A stretch of 64,000 nucleotides of DNA. Origin: Phanerodontia chrysosporium (lineage: Eukaryota > Basidiomycota > Agaricomycetes > Polyporales > Phanerochaetaceae). This document shows, one piece after another, positions 22,836-31,887 of the stretch. The notes below the pieces were generated by a model. It ran no database searches. It was not told the origin of the DNA and saw only the letters and a list, made by a program, of their open reading frames with translations. The translations under genes and the position numbers were made by a program. Position 1 is the first letter of the stretch. Each line of letters opens with the position of its first letter. The stretch is from assembly GCA_001910725.1 (NCBI GenBank), contig MJGA01000039.1, positions 1-64,000 on the forward strand. The letters are read 5' to 3'.

Positions 22836-23110
22836 ACGAGGGTGGATGGTGGTGGTGGTCTTTCAAGTCGCTCAGCACTGCCCTGGCGCGAGATCGCTAC
22901 TGATAAGAATTTGATCACATGTTGTATGCACCTGTTTGCAGATAGATTGACCAGCTGATGGCGGTGGAATGGACATTCCCGCCTTTGCATTTTTTTTTCT
23001 CTAAATATGTTTGTGGCAGACATACGCAATTTCTGACATCCCAGATAGTATGATCTCTACTATGTGACCGACACAAACATCTGTGAAATTGGTTGTGGCA
23101 CAAATGCCTT
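22836..23110 (-). repeat. Orphan 5' flank of the small gene family
   Basis: Matches the upstream regions of the four gene copies from just before the ATG (ACGAGGGTGGATGG onward), but no gene body follows because the LTR fragment begins there. Confidence 0.75.
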
Positions 23111-23378
23111 TTCGTCAACTCCTCTTTGAACCCTCTGAACCTCTAACCCATTCTGAACCCAACATCTACCCTGAACTGAGGGCGATTTATTTGAGGCATA
23201 AACACTTCTGACATTTATTCACAATCTCTGTTGGTGGTTACATGATTCAGGGACTGGTCACTTGAAAACCAGCATGTCATGATATGCAGACTGTTGTCAC
23301 TTGCGTATGACAAGTTGTTGTCACTTTGCCTGCTATGGTGTGTGATCGAAGTGCCTTCTGTGCAATGAAACCCTCACT

Positions 23379-23614
23379 CCGATCGCTCCTCGAGCAGCGA
23401 TCGGGGCTCATGGGTATACTCGCTCCCTTTGCTGCCTTCGATTGTCGGTGCTTCCCGATCGCTGCTCGAACAGCAATCGGGTGGTCCTACCAATCTCGTC
23501 AGCTGTCGCCACCCGATCGCTGTTCGAGCAGTGATCGGACGGTAACACTGGTTCTACGCAGTGTTACCTGCCATGACTGGACCGTTTCCGATCGCTGCTC
23601 GAGCAGCCATCGGA
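23379..23614. repeat. D-type palindromes, four copies
   Basis: Four 26-28 bp dyads centred on GCTGCTCGAGCAGC, with outer arms CCGATC/GATCGG, at 23379-23404, 23454-23481, 23512-23538 and 23587-23614. The intervening sequences are unrelated to each other. Each copy has one or two changes from perfect symmetry. Confidence 0.85.
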
Positions 23615-23935
23615 GATTCAGTCACGTTTTATAAGTTTGATCTCATGCTTGCAGCATACATAACTGATCCCAGTTCATGGATTTCCACGTTCCATAATTT
23701 AACATAGGTTGGAATGTGTCGGGGATACCCCTCGTTATTTCGCAAAAATAAAAGTCAAAGCCTGGAGGGTGACCTAAGCCCTAAGGTACGAGCCGCTTCA
23801 GTTCGGCAGGTGACCTACCGAGGAAAATTTCCTGCGGGCAGGTAACCTGCAAATAGGTGCCGACCTGCTCTGACCTGCTCTGACCTACGAAGAAAAATAG
23901 GAAAATTCGAACAAAATAAACTAAATAAAGTGTCA

Positions 23936-23995
23936 AAAGCCGGGTTAGAACTGAGAGCAGATGCTTAAACCAACTGAACCAAGACGGCGCAACAT
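23936..23995 (-). other. Degenerate tRNA-like sequence (possible SINE head)
   Basis: On the minus strand it reads TTGGTTCAGTTGG (A-box-like), then about 25 nt, then AGTTCTAACCC (B-box-like). Acceptor arms do not pair, so it is not a functional tRNA. Confidence 0.35.
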
Positions 23996-24724
23996 GTATT
24001 CTACAAAATTATCTCATAACACACAATGGAAAGCTGCCAAATATGTGATCAGTGCTGTGCACCATACATGGCCAGGGCCGGGTTGCCCCAGGCGGCCTAG
24101 CACCCTGTCCCAGGGTTAGCCAAAGGTTAGCCAAGGCAAAAGAGAGCGAAAAGAAGAGAGAAAGGAGAGGGGGAACTCACCCAAATGGCAGCCAGACCCT
24201 CTAGAGCTTCTCACTTGCTCGAGAAATGGCTCAACGGAGCTACGGGCGGCATCCCGCCGCGGCCAAGCGCCGCGTCCCGATTTGGCAAGCCCGCCTGCTC
24301 AGAGAGAGCAACGAGTTCTGCGCGCAATACATCGCGGGTGTGCACACAGACGGGCCTTCTAAACATAGTCAATGTAAACTGAAATTTAAGGGTATACTAT
24401 ACGCTCAAAGTGGTATAAATAGAGGAGCAGTGGAGATTTTATGCATAATATGCCTCAAATAATCGTAAATAATCATTCTTATGCTCAATAGGGTGCTGAA
24501 AGAAATAAAAGGCCGCTATATACATTGCAAAATTGCCTGAGACCCTTTCATGAGCTGCATACTGCTCACAGTGGAAGTGTCGGGTTGCCTGGGACATATT
24601 GAGCTAGGGTTAGGGGCAAAGGGACCTTTCGCGCACAGTTAGGCGCCCTCTGGCCTGGCTGGTCAGCGCTGCGCGGAGGCAACCTTATCATACAAGTATT
24701 ACATAGAACGGGCAAATAACAAAC

Positions 24725-24795
24725 TCTTGTAGTTCAATGGTTAAGCGTGATAGTTGTATTGTGCGTGCTGCGGGTTCGAACCCCAGGGTGGTCGC
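24725..24795 (+). other. Degenerate tRNA-like sequence (possible SINE head)
   Basis: TAGTTCAATGG (A box) and GGGTTCGAACCCC (B box) about 43 nt apart, followed by a T run at 24797. The T-arm forms only 3-4 pairs and no acceptor stem is found, so a tRNA-derived element is more likely than a tRNA gene. Confidence 0.4.
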
Positions 24796-24796
24796 A

Positions 24797-24827
24797 TTTT
24801 TGGGAATTTCAACTAAATTCCCAAAAA
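24797..24827. other. Perfect 13 bp inverted repeat (hairpin)
   Basis: TTTTTGGGAATTT at 24797-24809 and its complement at 24815-24827, separated by CAACT. It lies between the tRNA-like sequence and the left LTR. Function unknown. Confidence 0.7.
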
Positions 24828-24858
24828 GTAAAATATTGCTCGCGCGCTTGGCGGCAGG

Positions 24859-25554
24859 TGTCGCGGAGCGAAGGCTCAACGCTTCACAAGGGAAGACAGA
24901 TGGGGAGGTCGACAACGAGGCGCGGCGGAGCGAGTCACGCAGCGACGAACACACTTGTTCAGCTGTCCGTATTGACCAAGGTAATATTAGTACTGTAACT
25001 ACAATACAAACATCGGGCTTACCTGTCCGTATTGACCAAGAGGTCGAGATGACGGACAGGAGCGAGGGGAGCTACCCTTATATACTACAGGTCCTTTAGG
25101 GCAGGCTATACGATTACATAAGCTGATGGGCAGCGCTCAGCATAGCCAGCGAGGCTGCGACGCGGGCTGCGCGGCGAGGCTGTGCTGGGGCTATGTCACG
25201 AGGCTGTGTTAGCTGGCAGTGTCTCGAGGCTGCGTCGGGCCGAGGCTGTGTCATCAGGCTGATCAGCTCGGCGTGTCTCGGCGAGGGGAGTCATCAGGGA
25301 TGACAGTGCCTCCTCGGCGATCCGGGGAACCGGTTGCAAGGCAGACCGGTGATCCGGGCAGTGTTTGAGCGCGCAGCAGGATGCGCTGGCGTCTAGGGGT
25401 GATGCGCCATCAGGGCGCTGGCGCTGAGTGGCCAGGCGCTGAGTGTGGGCGGCTAGGACTCCAGACGGCGCGAGGGCTGCTCGCCCGTTGGATTAATCGA
25501 GGAAAATGGCCAAAAATCGGCGAAAAATAGGGCAGCACCGTCACATCCGTGACA
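24859..25554 (-). repeat. LTR1 (3' LTR of element A), 696 bp
   Basis: TGTCGCGGAG...CCGTGACA on the plus strand. The minus-strand TATA box TATATAAG is at 25084-25077; the predicted RNA start ATCTCGACCT begins at 25050. It contains the 60 bp putative intron 25022-24963. The U3 half is rich in GAGGCTGYG words. Confidence 0.92.
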
Positions 25555-25571
25555 TTACCCCCCTCCTAAAA
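25555..25571 (-). promoter_or_regulatory. Polypurine tract of element A
   Basis: The minus strand reads TTTTAGGAGGGGGGTAA directly before the 3' LTR, the standard position for second-strand priming. The same tract is at 32596-32612 in element B. Confidence 0.8.
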
Positions 25572-25592
25572 CCGAGCGTCCTCGCGAGGTCG

Positions 25593-28500
25593 TCAGATGT
25601 GGCGCCCCTCCTCCCAATCGAGATCGGCCTTAGCGCGATCGGAGGCAGAAAGGTGAGAGACGTCGACTTCGGTGACGAACGGGCGAAAAGAGGCGGCGAG
25701 GGCTTCGAAGGCGGTGGCAGCGAGCTTGCGGGGCGCTTCCGGATTTTCGCGATGGAATTTGTTGACCAGAGCTTTGGCGTGTTTGAGATTGTCCGCCTTT
25801 TCCCACGTGTCGCCGGCTTGGCCGTAGCCTTTCCAGCGGACCTTGTACTGCAGTTGGCGGCGGTATATGCGGCTGTCGAGGATCTTCTCGACGACGTATT
25901 CTTCTTCGCCGGCAACCTTGACAGGTTTGGGAGGCAGGGGCTTCTCAACGCCCTGATTGTGCCACGGGCTGAGGCGGTTGACATGGAAAACCGGGTGGAT
26001 TTTCAGCCAGCTCGGGAGCTCGAGCCGATAGTCCAGATCGCCGATCTTCTCCAGAACCTTAAACGGACCCAGCTGGCGAGGGCCGAGCTTGGGTGAGGGC
26101 TGATCGATGCTGAGGTCCTTCGTGCTGAGCCAAACCTGATCGCCGACTTTGAAGGAATGGGCGCGTTTCTTCGCGGCCTCGTATTCCTCTTTCATTCGGG
26201 CTTTAGTTAGGCGCAGGGCAGCTTCAGCCTCTTTGCGGACGTGAGCCATGTGGTCTAGGCGCTCGTCGAGGGCGGGAACATTGGTGTGTTTGCCGGCCGG
26301 GATCGTGAAGTCCGGTGTGTAGCCGTAAACAATTTCGAAGGGTGTGCGCTCGGTAGCACTGGACACGTGTGAGTTTAGGGTGAACTCGGCCATCGGGAGC
26401 CAATCGACCCAGTCATCTTGGCGCTGGGAGACGAAGAGACGCAGGAATTTCTCGACTTCCTGGTTCTTACGCTCGACCTTGCCGTTGCCTTCGGGGTGAT
26501 ACGCCGTGGTGAGGCCGGTAGCGATGCCGAGGCGCTTGTACAGCGCTCGCATGTACTGGGCTGCAAACTGGGGTCCACGATCAGAGAAGATCTTGCGTGG
26601 GAGGCCGTGAAGGCGAAAGATGTCCGTGTAGTGGACGTCGCCCATGCCGGCAGCGGTGATCGTCGAGTCGACCGGCACAAGGTGGCACTGATCTGAGTAG
26701 TGGTCCACGTAGACCGCAATCGAGTCCTTCTTGGTCTTGGCGTCGCGTGGGAGCTGCGTGATGAGGTCCACGCCGACGTGTTCCCAGGGCCCTGAAGGGA
26801 CATCGTGGGGCTGCAGGGTGGCTTTCGGATGCGGGGCGGACTTGTACTGTTGGCATTGATCGCAGCCGAGCACGTAGCGGCTAACATCGGGGGAGATGCG
26901 CGGCCACCAATAGTACCGAGAGACCAGCTCGAGGGTGGTATGTTTCCCAGGGTGTCCGGCGGTCGGCGCATCGTGGCAAGACTTGATGACGTCGTTGCGC
27001 AGTGCAGCACTGTTCGGGACATAGACTTTCCCATGGTAGTACAGAAGGCCGTTGTCTTCCTCCCATTCGAGAACACCGTTGCGCAGCTTGCGGGGCCCCT
27101 TGGTCCGGAGAACCTGCAAAGCGTCTGCGACTTCCTTTTCCTTTTCGGAGCAGTCGCGAATGCGCTTCTCGAGAGGGGAGAGATTTGCGAAGGCTGCCGT
27201 GGCGGCTATCTTGAACAGTTCCGGCTTCAGCACCACCTGCAAGCGGTTGTCCTCTTCGTCCGAGACGTGCAGCGAGGAAGGCCGAAAGAGCGGATCAGCG
27301 AGGAGATGCGTCTTGCCGGGGCGATGGATGATGCGGAAGTCGTACTCGGCGAGGTAAGAGGCCCAGCGGGCTTGTCGCCGCGTGAGATTCTGCGCAGTCT
27401 TCCAGTACTGGAGATTCTGATGATCGGTCCAGATTTCGAAAGGCTCTGGGAGGCCTTCGAGGAACTGGCGCCAGTCTTTGAGAGCTTCGATGATTGCAAG
27501 CATCTCGCGGTCCCAGATCTCGTAATTCCGCTCGGCGGGGCTCATGGTCTGCGAGCGATACGCGATTGGATGCCAGAGACCATCTTCAGGGTTGCGTTGG
27601 GCTATGACTCCTCCGGTGGCGTAGCCAGAAGCATCGGTCTCGACGCGAGTTGGCCGATCAATACTCCACATGGCGAGCACAGGCTGAGTCGTGAAAGCGC
27701 GCTTGAGCGTCTCGAAGGCTTCTGCCTGTGCGGGACCCCAATTAAACGGAGTGTCCTTCTTCGTCAGATCGTGCAGCGGGCGGCAGATTTTTGAGAAGTC
27801 TTTGATAAAGCGGCGGTAGAAGTTGGCGAACCCGACAAAGCCTCGTACGTCTTTGAGGTTCTTCAGGGTTGGCCACTCGGCTACTGCCTTAACCTTGCCG
27901 GGGTCCATGCCGACTTGTCCTTCGCTGATGAGGAGCCCAAGATACTTGATCTCTGAGCGCTCGAACTCGCACTTTTCGGGCCGAAGGTACAGATCGTATT
28001 TGGCGAGGCGTGGCAGGACTTCGTGAACAATCTTTCGATGCGAAGCGAGATCGTTCGACCAGATGAGAATATCGTCGAGGTAAACTGCGACCTTGCTTTC
28101 AGCGATGAGGTCGGCGAAGATGTGGTTCATGAGGGCCTGGAACGTGGCAGGGCTGTTGCACAGACCGAAGTACATGACTCTGGGCTCGAAGAGGCTGCGG
28201 TTGGTGACGAAGGCGGCTTTCCACTCGTCACCTTCCTTAATCCGGACGTTGTTGTAACCCCAACGGACATCGAACTTGGTGAAGATCTTAGCGCCCTGGA
28301 GCTTCCCGATGATGTCGGAGGCGAGTGGGAGGGGGTACCGATTCTTTACAGTGATGTCGTTGAGCTTGCGGTAGTCTTGAATGAACCGGAGCTTGCCGTC
28401 CTTTTTCTTGATGAAGAAGACAGGGGAAGCGATCGGAGACTTGCTAGGGACGATATAGCCCTTGGCGAGTGCGTCGTCGATGAACCGCTGTAGTTCTTCG

Positions 28501-29351
28501 TTCTCGATCGGGGACATGGGATAAACCTTCGGTTTGATCGAGGCCGGGGCGTCCGGGACGAGATCTATCGCGTGATCCCAGGGCTGGTGCTTCGGAAGGC
28601 GGTGTGATTCCTCTTCGGAGAACACCTTCTTGTGTCGGTGGTATTCTTTGGGAACCAGCTCTTCGAACGTCTTGGCGTACTTCTCGCGATTGGCTTCGAC
28701 AGCGATCGCTTGCGAGTAAGTGTAGCCAGCGAGAATCCAGACTTCGTCCTTGGCGTCCTCAACAATGCCCGCTCGAAGCCATTCACGGCGTTCGGAGCGA
28801 TTGGCGTCAATCTGATGGATACCGAAAACCGGGGTGTCCTCAGCTCCGCGGCGGAGCTGAAACTGGACATCTCCCGTTTCCCAGTCGATGTTCGGATTCC
28901 ATTTCTTGAGCCACGGAAGTCCGAGGATGACGTTCTCAGGACCAATGTTCGTGACCAGAAACTCTTCCTTAAACGTGTATGAACTGACAGTCAGCTGGAG
29001 TCTGGCGCGATGCGTGATAGACCCTGCTTCATTCCTAGTTCCGTCGATGTTGTACAGTGTAATCTCCCTTTTGAGCGGTACCGTGAGAATCTTGTGTTGC
29101 TTACAGAAATCCTCGTGGATGAATAACGAAGTCGCACCGGAGTCAATCATTGCAGGCGTGCGAATAGTTTTATTGATCCCGGTGAGCTTTATTGGTACAC
29201 GATAGTGATTCGAAAAGGGGTCTAATACTGATATGGTACATGAGCGGATGGTATCGGAAGTGTCCTGTGGTTCTATAGAAGGCGCCGGAGTTGAATCCGG
29301 GCTTGACGAAACGGGGACCGACGATGCGGCGTCACTCCGGCCCCTTAAGCA
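25593..29351 (-). CDS. pol: pol of element A (protease, RT, RNase H, integrase, chromodomain), -1 frame
   Basis: Open for 1253 codons from the -1 frame at the gag end to the stop at 25593. Counting from the MIDSG codon at 29150: protease DSGATS (about 3-8), RT with YLDD (about 356) and YFGLCNSPATFQ, RNase H TDASGYATGG (about 505), integrase HHCC zinc finger (about 727-765) and catalytic D (about 794), SDRG (about 857), VERKNQE (about 893), and a C-terminal chromodomain YKVRWKGYG...TWEKADNL (about 1087-1135). Chromodomains direct integration to modified chromatin in this group. No ATG is needed because translation should enter by frameshifting from gag. All catalytic residues are present. Confidence 0.93.
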   Translation of the reverse strand, partial: CLRGRSDAASSVPVSSSPDSTPAPSIEPQDTSDTIRSCTISVLDPFSNHYRVPIKLTGINKTIRTPAMIDSGATSLFIHEDFCKQHKILTVPLKREITLYNIDGTRNEAGSITHRARLQLTVSSYTFKEEFLVTNIGPENVILGLPWLKKWNPNIDWETGDVQFQLRRGAEDTPVFGIHQIDANRSERREWLRAGIVEDAKDEVWILAGYTYSQAIAVEANREKYAKTFEELVPKEYHRHKKVFSEEESHRLPKHQPWDHAIDLVPDAPASIKPKVYPMSPIENEELQRFIDDALAKGYIVPSKSPIASPVFFIKKKDGKLRFIQDYRKLNDITVKNRYPLPLASDIIGKLQGAKIFTKFDVRWGYNNVRIKEGDEWKAAFVTNRSLFEPRVMYFGLCNSPATFQALMNHIFADLIAESKVAVYLDDILIWSNDLASHRKIVHEVLPRLAKYDLYLRPEKCEFERSEIKYLGLLISEGQVGMDPGKVKAVAEWPTLKNLKDVRGFVGFANFYRRFIKDFSKICRPLHDLTKKDTPFNWGPAQAEAFETLKRAFTTQPVLAMWSIDRPTRVETDASGYATGGVIAQRNPEDGLWHPIAYRSQTMSPAERNYEIWDREMLAIIEALKDWRQFLEGLPEPFEIWTDHQNLQYWKTAQNLTRRQARWASYLAEYDFRIIHRPGKTHLLADPLFRPSSLHVSDEEDNRLQVVLKPELFKIAATAAFANLSPLEKRIRDCSEKEKEVADALQVLRTKGPRKLRNGVLEWEEDNGLLYYHGKVYVPNSAALRNDVIKSCHDAPTAGHPGKHTTLELVSRYYWWPRISPDVSRYVLGCDQCQQYKSAPHPKATLQPHDVPSGPWEHVGVDLITQLPRDAKTKKDSIAVYVDHYSDQCHLVPVDSTITAAGMGDVHYTDIFRLHGLPRKIFSDRGPQFAAQYMRALYKRLGIATGLTTAYHPEGNGKVERKNQEVEKFLRLFVSQRQDDWVDWLPMAEFTLNSHVSSATERTPFEIVYGYTPDFTIPAGKHTNVPALDERLDHMAHVRKEAEAALRLTKARMKEEYEAAKKRAHSFKVGDQVWLSTKDLSIDQPSPKLGPRQLGPFKVLEKIGDLDYRLELPSWLKIHPVFHVNRLSPWHNQGVEKPLPPKPVKVAGEEEYVVEKILDSRIYRRQLQYKVRWKGYGQAGDTWEKADNLKHAKALVNKFHRENPEAPRKLAATAFEALAASFRPFVTEVDVSHLSASDRAKADLDWEEGRHI

Positions 29352-30595
29352 AAACCCCCGAGCTGCTTCTGTATCAGGGCCAGCTGATCACGGAGGGCGG
29401 CGAGCGCAGCGGCTTGGTCGTCAGACGAGCTGCCAGAAGACGAGGAGGCCGGAGACGAAGAATCCTGAGACGAGGTATCCGAAGACGAGGCGCGGACGGT
29501 GGCGATAGCGGGGGCGGTTTTCGGCTTGCCCTCGAGGCGAGCGTGACAGACGCGGGACCAGTGACCCTTCTTGCCGCAGTGGTTGCAGACCGAATCACGG
29601 TGAACGGGGTCCGTGGACTTGTGGGACTTCGAGCCGCAGACCTTGCAGCGGTCCTTCATGACGGCGTCGAACTGGCGCTTGAGATCCGTGCCAGTGAGAC
29701 CCTTAAACAGCTCGTCAATGTTTGCGGCGTCGATGTCCATCACGTTCGGGTCGCGGAAGGCGCGCGCCGATGAGCTGGCTGGAGACGAGGATGTCTTGCC
29801 TTGCTGGGCCAGGAGGTCTTGCGAGAGCTTGTCCTTCGACCGGTCGACGGCGAAACCTGCGTTCTTGAGCTCGTCGTACGTCTCGGGACCTTTGCCGGTA
29901 GCGGGGTTGACCATGTACGAGATCCGCTCGAGGTAGTCCTTATTAAACTTCGTCCGTAGCCGGGCTGCCAGGTCTTCCGGGGTGAGCTTCGTGCGGCCGG
30001 CGAGGGCTTGGAACTCCGCAAAGAACTCTGCGAACCGACGGTTGCCTTGCGTACATGCCTGCAGTTTGCTGAGAGCCTCGGCCTTCTCGTCCATGGGCTC
30101 GAACCGGTTCTTGAAGGCCTCCCAGAACGTAGCGCGAGAGCCGTCGAATATCTGAGTGCCGTCTGCCGCTTGCTCTATGTACTGCCGTGCCCATTCGGCC
30201 GCTTCGTCCTGCATGAAGGAGAGAGCGCCGACGATCCACTTCTGGCCGTCTACCAAGATCTTGCCGGATTCGGGGTCCCGCTGGAGGTTGCCGTTGACGT
30301 CGCGCTTGCCGAATTTCTCCGGCTGTCCATCGGCGTAGATGCGATAGGCGGCGCGGAAGAGACGGGCCGTGTCCGAACCTTTCCCTTTGAACGGGACGGG
30401 CTTCTCGACGAAGGGCAGCTCCTTGTTCGCGTTGACCGTGGCGTTGACCGTTGTGTGATTGTTACCGATGGCCTGGGCCAGAGTGTTGACCGTGTTGGTG
30501 AGCTGCGTCATCGCCTGGGCCATTTGCAGGAGTGCAGCAGAGACGGGGTCAGGAGGCGCCGGACCGGGCGGCGCTCCACCGGGAGTGTTCGACAT
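29345..30595 (-). CDS. gag: gag of element A
   Basis: 416 aa from the ATG at 30595. Pro/Gln-rich start, a central capsid-like region (ATFWEAFKNRFEPMDEKAEA, AEFFAEFQALAGRTKLTPED is typical of Ty3-type retrotrans_gag), and a CCHC knuckle CNHCGKKGHWSRVC near residue 338, preceded by CKVCGSKSHK. The C-terminus is Ser-rich. It ends GGG GGT TTT GCT TAA, which contains the proposed slippery site. The frame is open for 139 codons upstream of this ATG (separate entry). Confidence 0.92.
   Translation of the reverse strand: MSNTPGGAPPGPAPPDPVSAALLQMAQAMTQLTNTVNTLAQAIGNNHTTVNATVNANKELPFVEKPVPFKGKGSDTARLFRAAYRIYADGQPEKFGKRDVNGNLQRDPESGKILVDGQKWIVGALSFMQDEAAEWARQYIEQAADGTQIFDGSRATFWEAFKNRFEPMDEKAEALSKLQACTQGNRRFAEFFAEFQALAGRTKLTPEDLAARLRTKFNKDYLERISYMVNPATGKGPETYDELKNAGFAVDRSKDKLSQDLLAQQGKTSSSPASSSARAFRDPNVMDIDAANIDELFKGLTGTDLKRQFDAVMKDRCKVCGSKSHKSTDPVHRDSVCNHCGKKGHWSRVCHARLEGKPKTAPAIATVRASSSDTSSQDSSSPASSSSGSSSDDQAAALAALRDQLALIQKQLGGFA
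29351..29357 (-). promoter_or_regulatory. Candidate -1 frameshift site GGGTTTT, element A
   Basis: In the gag frame it reads G GGT TTT, matching X XXY YYZ, three bases before the gag stop codon. Slippage by -1 leads directly into the open pol frame. Same site in element B at 36392-36398. Confidence 0.75.
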
Positions 30596-31012
30596 ATTGG
30601 GGGGACGGGGAGTATTGGCTCCTGAGTGAGCGCGAGAGAGATCGAGCGGAGAGGGAGCGGGTTCGTGGTCGGAGAGGACGGAGCCGAGCGATGTCTCAGG
30701 AGACGAGTGGTGGCTGCTGTCCGGGGGACTGCGGTCGGGAGTATTCGGAGTAGTGGCGGAAGCGCGGGCAAATTCTAGCCGTTGCGCGAAATGAGAGCGC
30801 TCGAATTGGATTTCTCGAGTGCTCAGCGGGAGCTGTGGGGCCGCTGGAGCGCTTTCTCGATGCGGACAGGGTTGTTCGTCACAGAGAACGAATTGCCAAT
30901 TTTCCCCTCGATCGATGAGGTGGAAGTCGCGAACTGTATGGTCCTCGAGATTTCGCGCAAAGAAGTGCGGTTGATTCGAGCAATCGGAATCCAGAGCAAC
31001 ACGAGATGTATT
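30596..31012 (-). CDS. Gag-frame open region upstream of the gag ATG, element A
   Basis: 139 codons open in the gag frame with no ATG, beginning just after a TAA that follows ORF0. It reads like protein (PHFFARNLEDHTVRDFH; QFERSHFAQRLEFARA; Ser/Pro-rich end). The equivalent region of element B is also open, is two codons longer and strongly diverged in the middle, with in-frame indels only. It may be a Gag N-terminal extension reached by splicing, or leader with chance openness. Confidence 0.4.
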
Positions 31013-31019
31013 TTATAAA

Positions 31020-31805
31020 CTAATCAAAATATCCAGCCCGATACACAATGTCTAGTTCTCCCACGATGCGGCGAAAGTTGCGCCTTAAACCGACAAACGA
31101 AATGTCACCAATCTGAGCGAGACCTAGCTCGTATTGGTGCCACTCCTTAAACATGGTAGTGGGGGCGAGGCGGACGAGCTCGGCGCGGATCTGTCGGAGG
31201 CGTTCGAGCAGCTGGCAGACGTCGTGCGCGTGGTCGCTGTTGACGAGGTGGAACAGGTCGACTTCCTCGACGGCCTTGAGACGCTTGATGGTCGCGTCGA
31301 GCTTAGGCGTGAAGATGCCGACGAGGTCGGTGGGGGAGTACTTGGGGATGTCGATGCTGACGGGCTTGCGGGCGATGGGCTCGTACGTCGGGGCGGCGCT
31401 GAGGCGCTCTGCCAAACTGAGCTTCGAGGAGGAGGCGGCTACGGCGGCCTGGGCTTCTTGCGCCTCGCGTTGGCGCTGCTCGCGGATGCGGTTGCCTACG
31501 CGCTGTTCGGCTTCGCGAGCCTCACGGACGGCGGTCCAGTTGATGGAAGGGACAGAAGGCGGGGGCGTCGGGAGCGTGGAGACGTACTTGATGACTGCCT
31601 TGACTTTGCAGTCCGTCCACTTAACGGGGTTGCCGGCCTCGCGACGACGTTGGAGGCGGTCGAAGATGCGTTGGGGGATGTGGTCCTTGAGGAGAGGTGC
31701 GTTCGGGGGCGGAGAGGCCGCGCTTCGACGAACGTCTTTCGGCACTGCAAAAGCAAGCCTTAGCAATGTGTACAGAGTGAGCGGGCTGCTCGACTACGAC
31801 GTACT
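31020..31805 (-). CDS. ORF0 of element A, start codon formed by splicing
   Basis: Exon 2 spans 31744-31020 (stop TAG). No ATG opens this frame near its start (the only in-frame ATG, in TTMFKEWHQ, is far downstream). A 60 bp intron 31804-31745 (GTACGT...TTTTGCAG with TGCTAAG branch site) joins A (31805) to TG (31744-31743) and gives ATG CCG AAA, a 241 aa protein. The spliced leader has no earlier AUG. Contents: DHIPQRIFDRLQ, EAREAEQRVGNRIREQRQ, KLDATIKRLKAVEEVD; helical and charged, no known domain. Element B keeps it with an in-frame 36 bp difference. Accessory ORFs at this position are unusual for Ty3/gypsy elements. Confidence 0.7.
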
Positions 31806-31887
31806 CGCTTTAATCGGAGGGGATAAACTTTTTTTAAACGGTGGTATGGGGGAGCGGTAGGGGAAAATTGCCTAGGGCACCCAAAAG

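Larger units (their letters stand above)
23111..24858. other. Non-coding stretch left of the retrotransposon array
   Basis: No convincing gene. It contains the D-type palindromes (23379-23614), GACCTGCTCT direct repeats and AGGTGACCT words (23770-23890), two tRNA-like sequences and a hairpin, described separately. The short ORF at 24185-24382 has no recognisable feature. Confidence 0.5.

Noticed and set aside
24725..24795. Functional tRNA gene
   Set aside because: A and B boxes are present but no acceptor stem and only a partial T-arm can be formed.
26805..30625. Plus-strand ORFs of up to 329 codons opposite gag and pol
   Set aside because: They are antisense shadows of well-identified gag-pol genes with no independent features; the same holds opposite element B.
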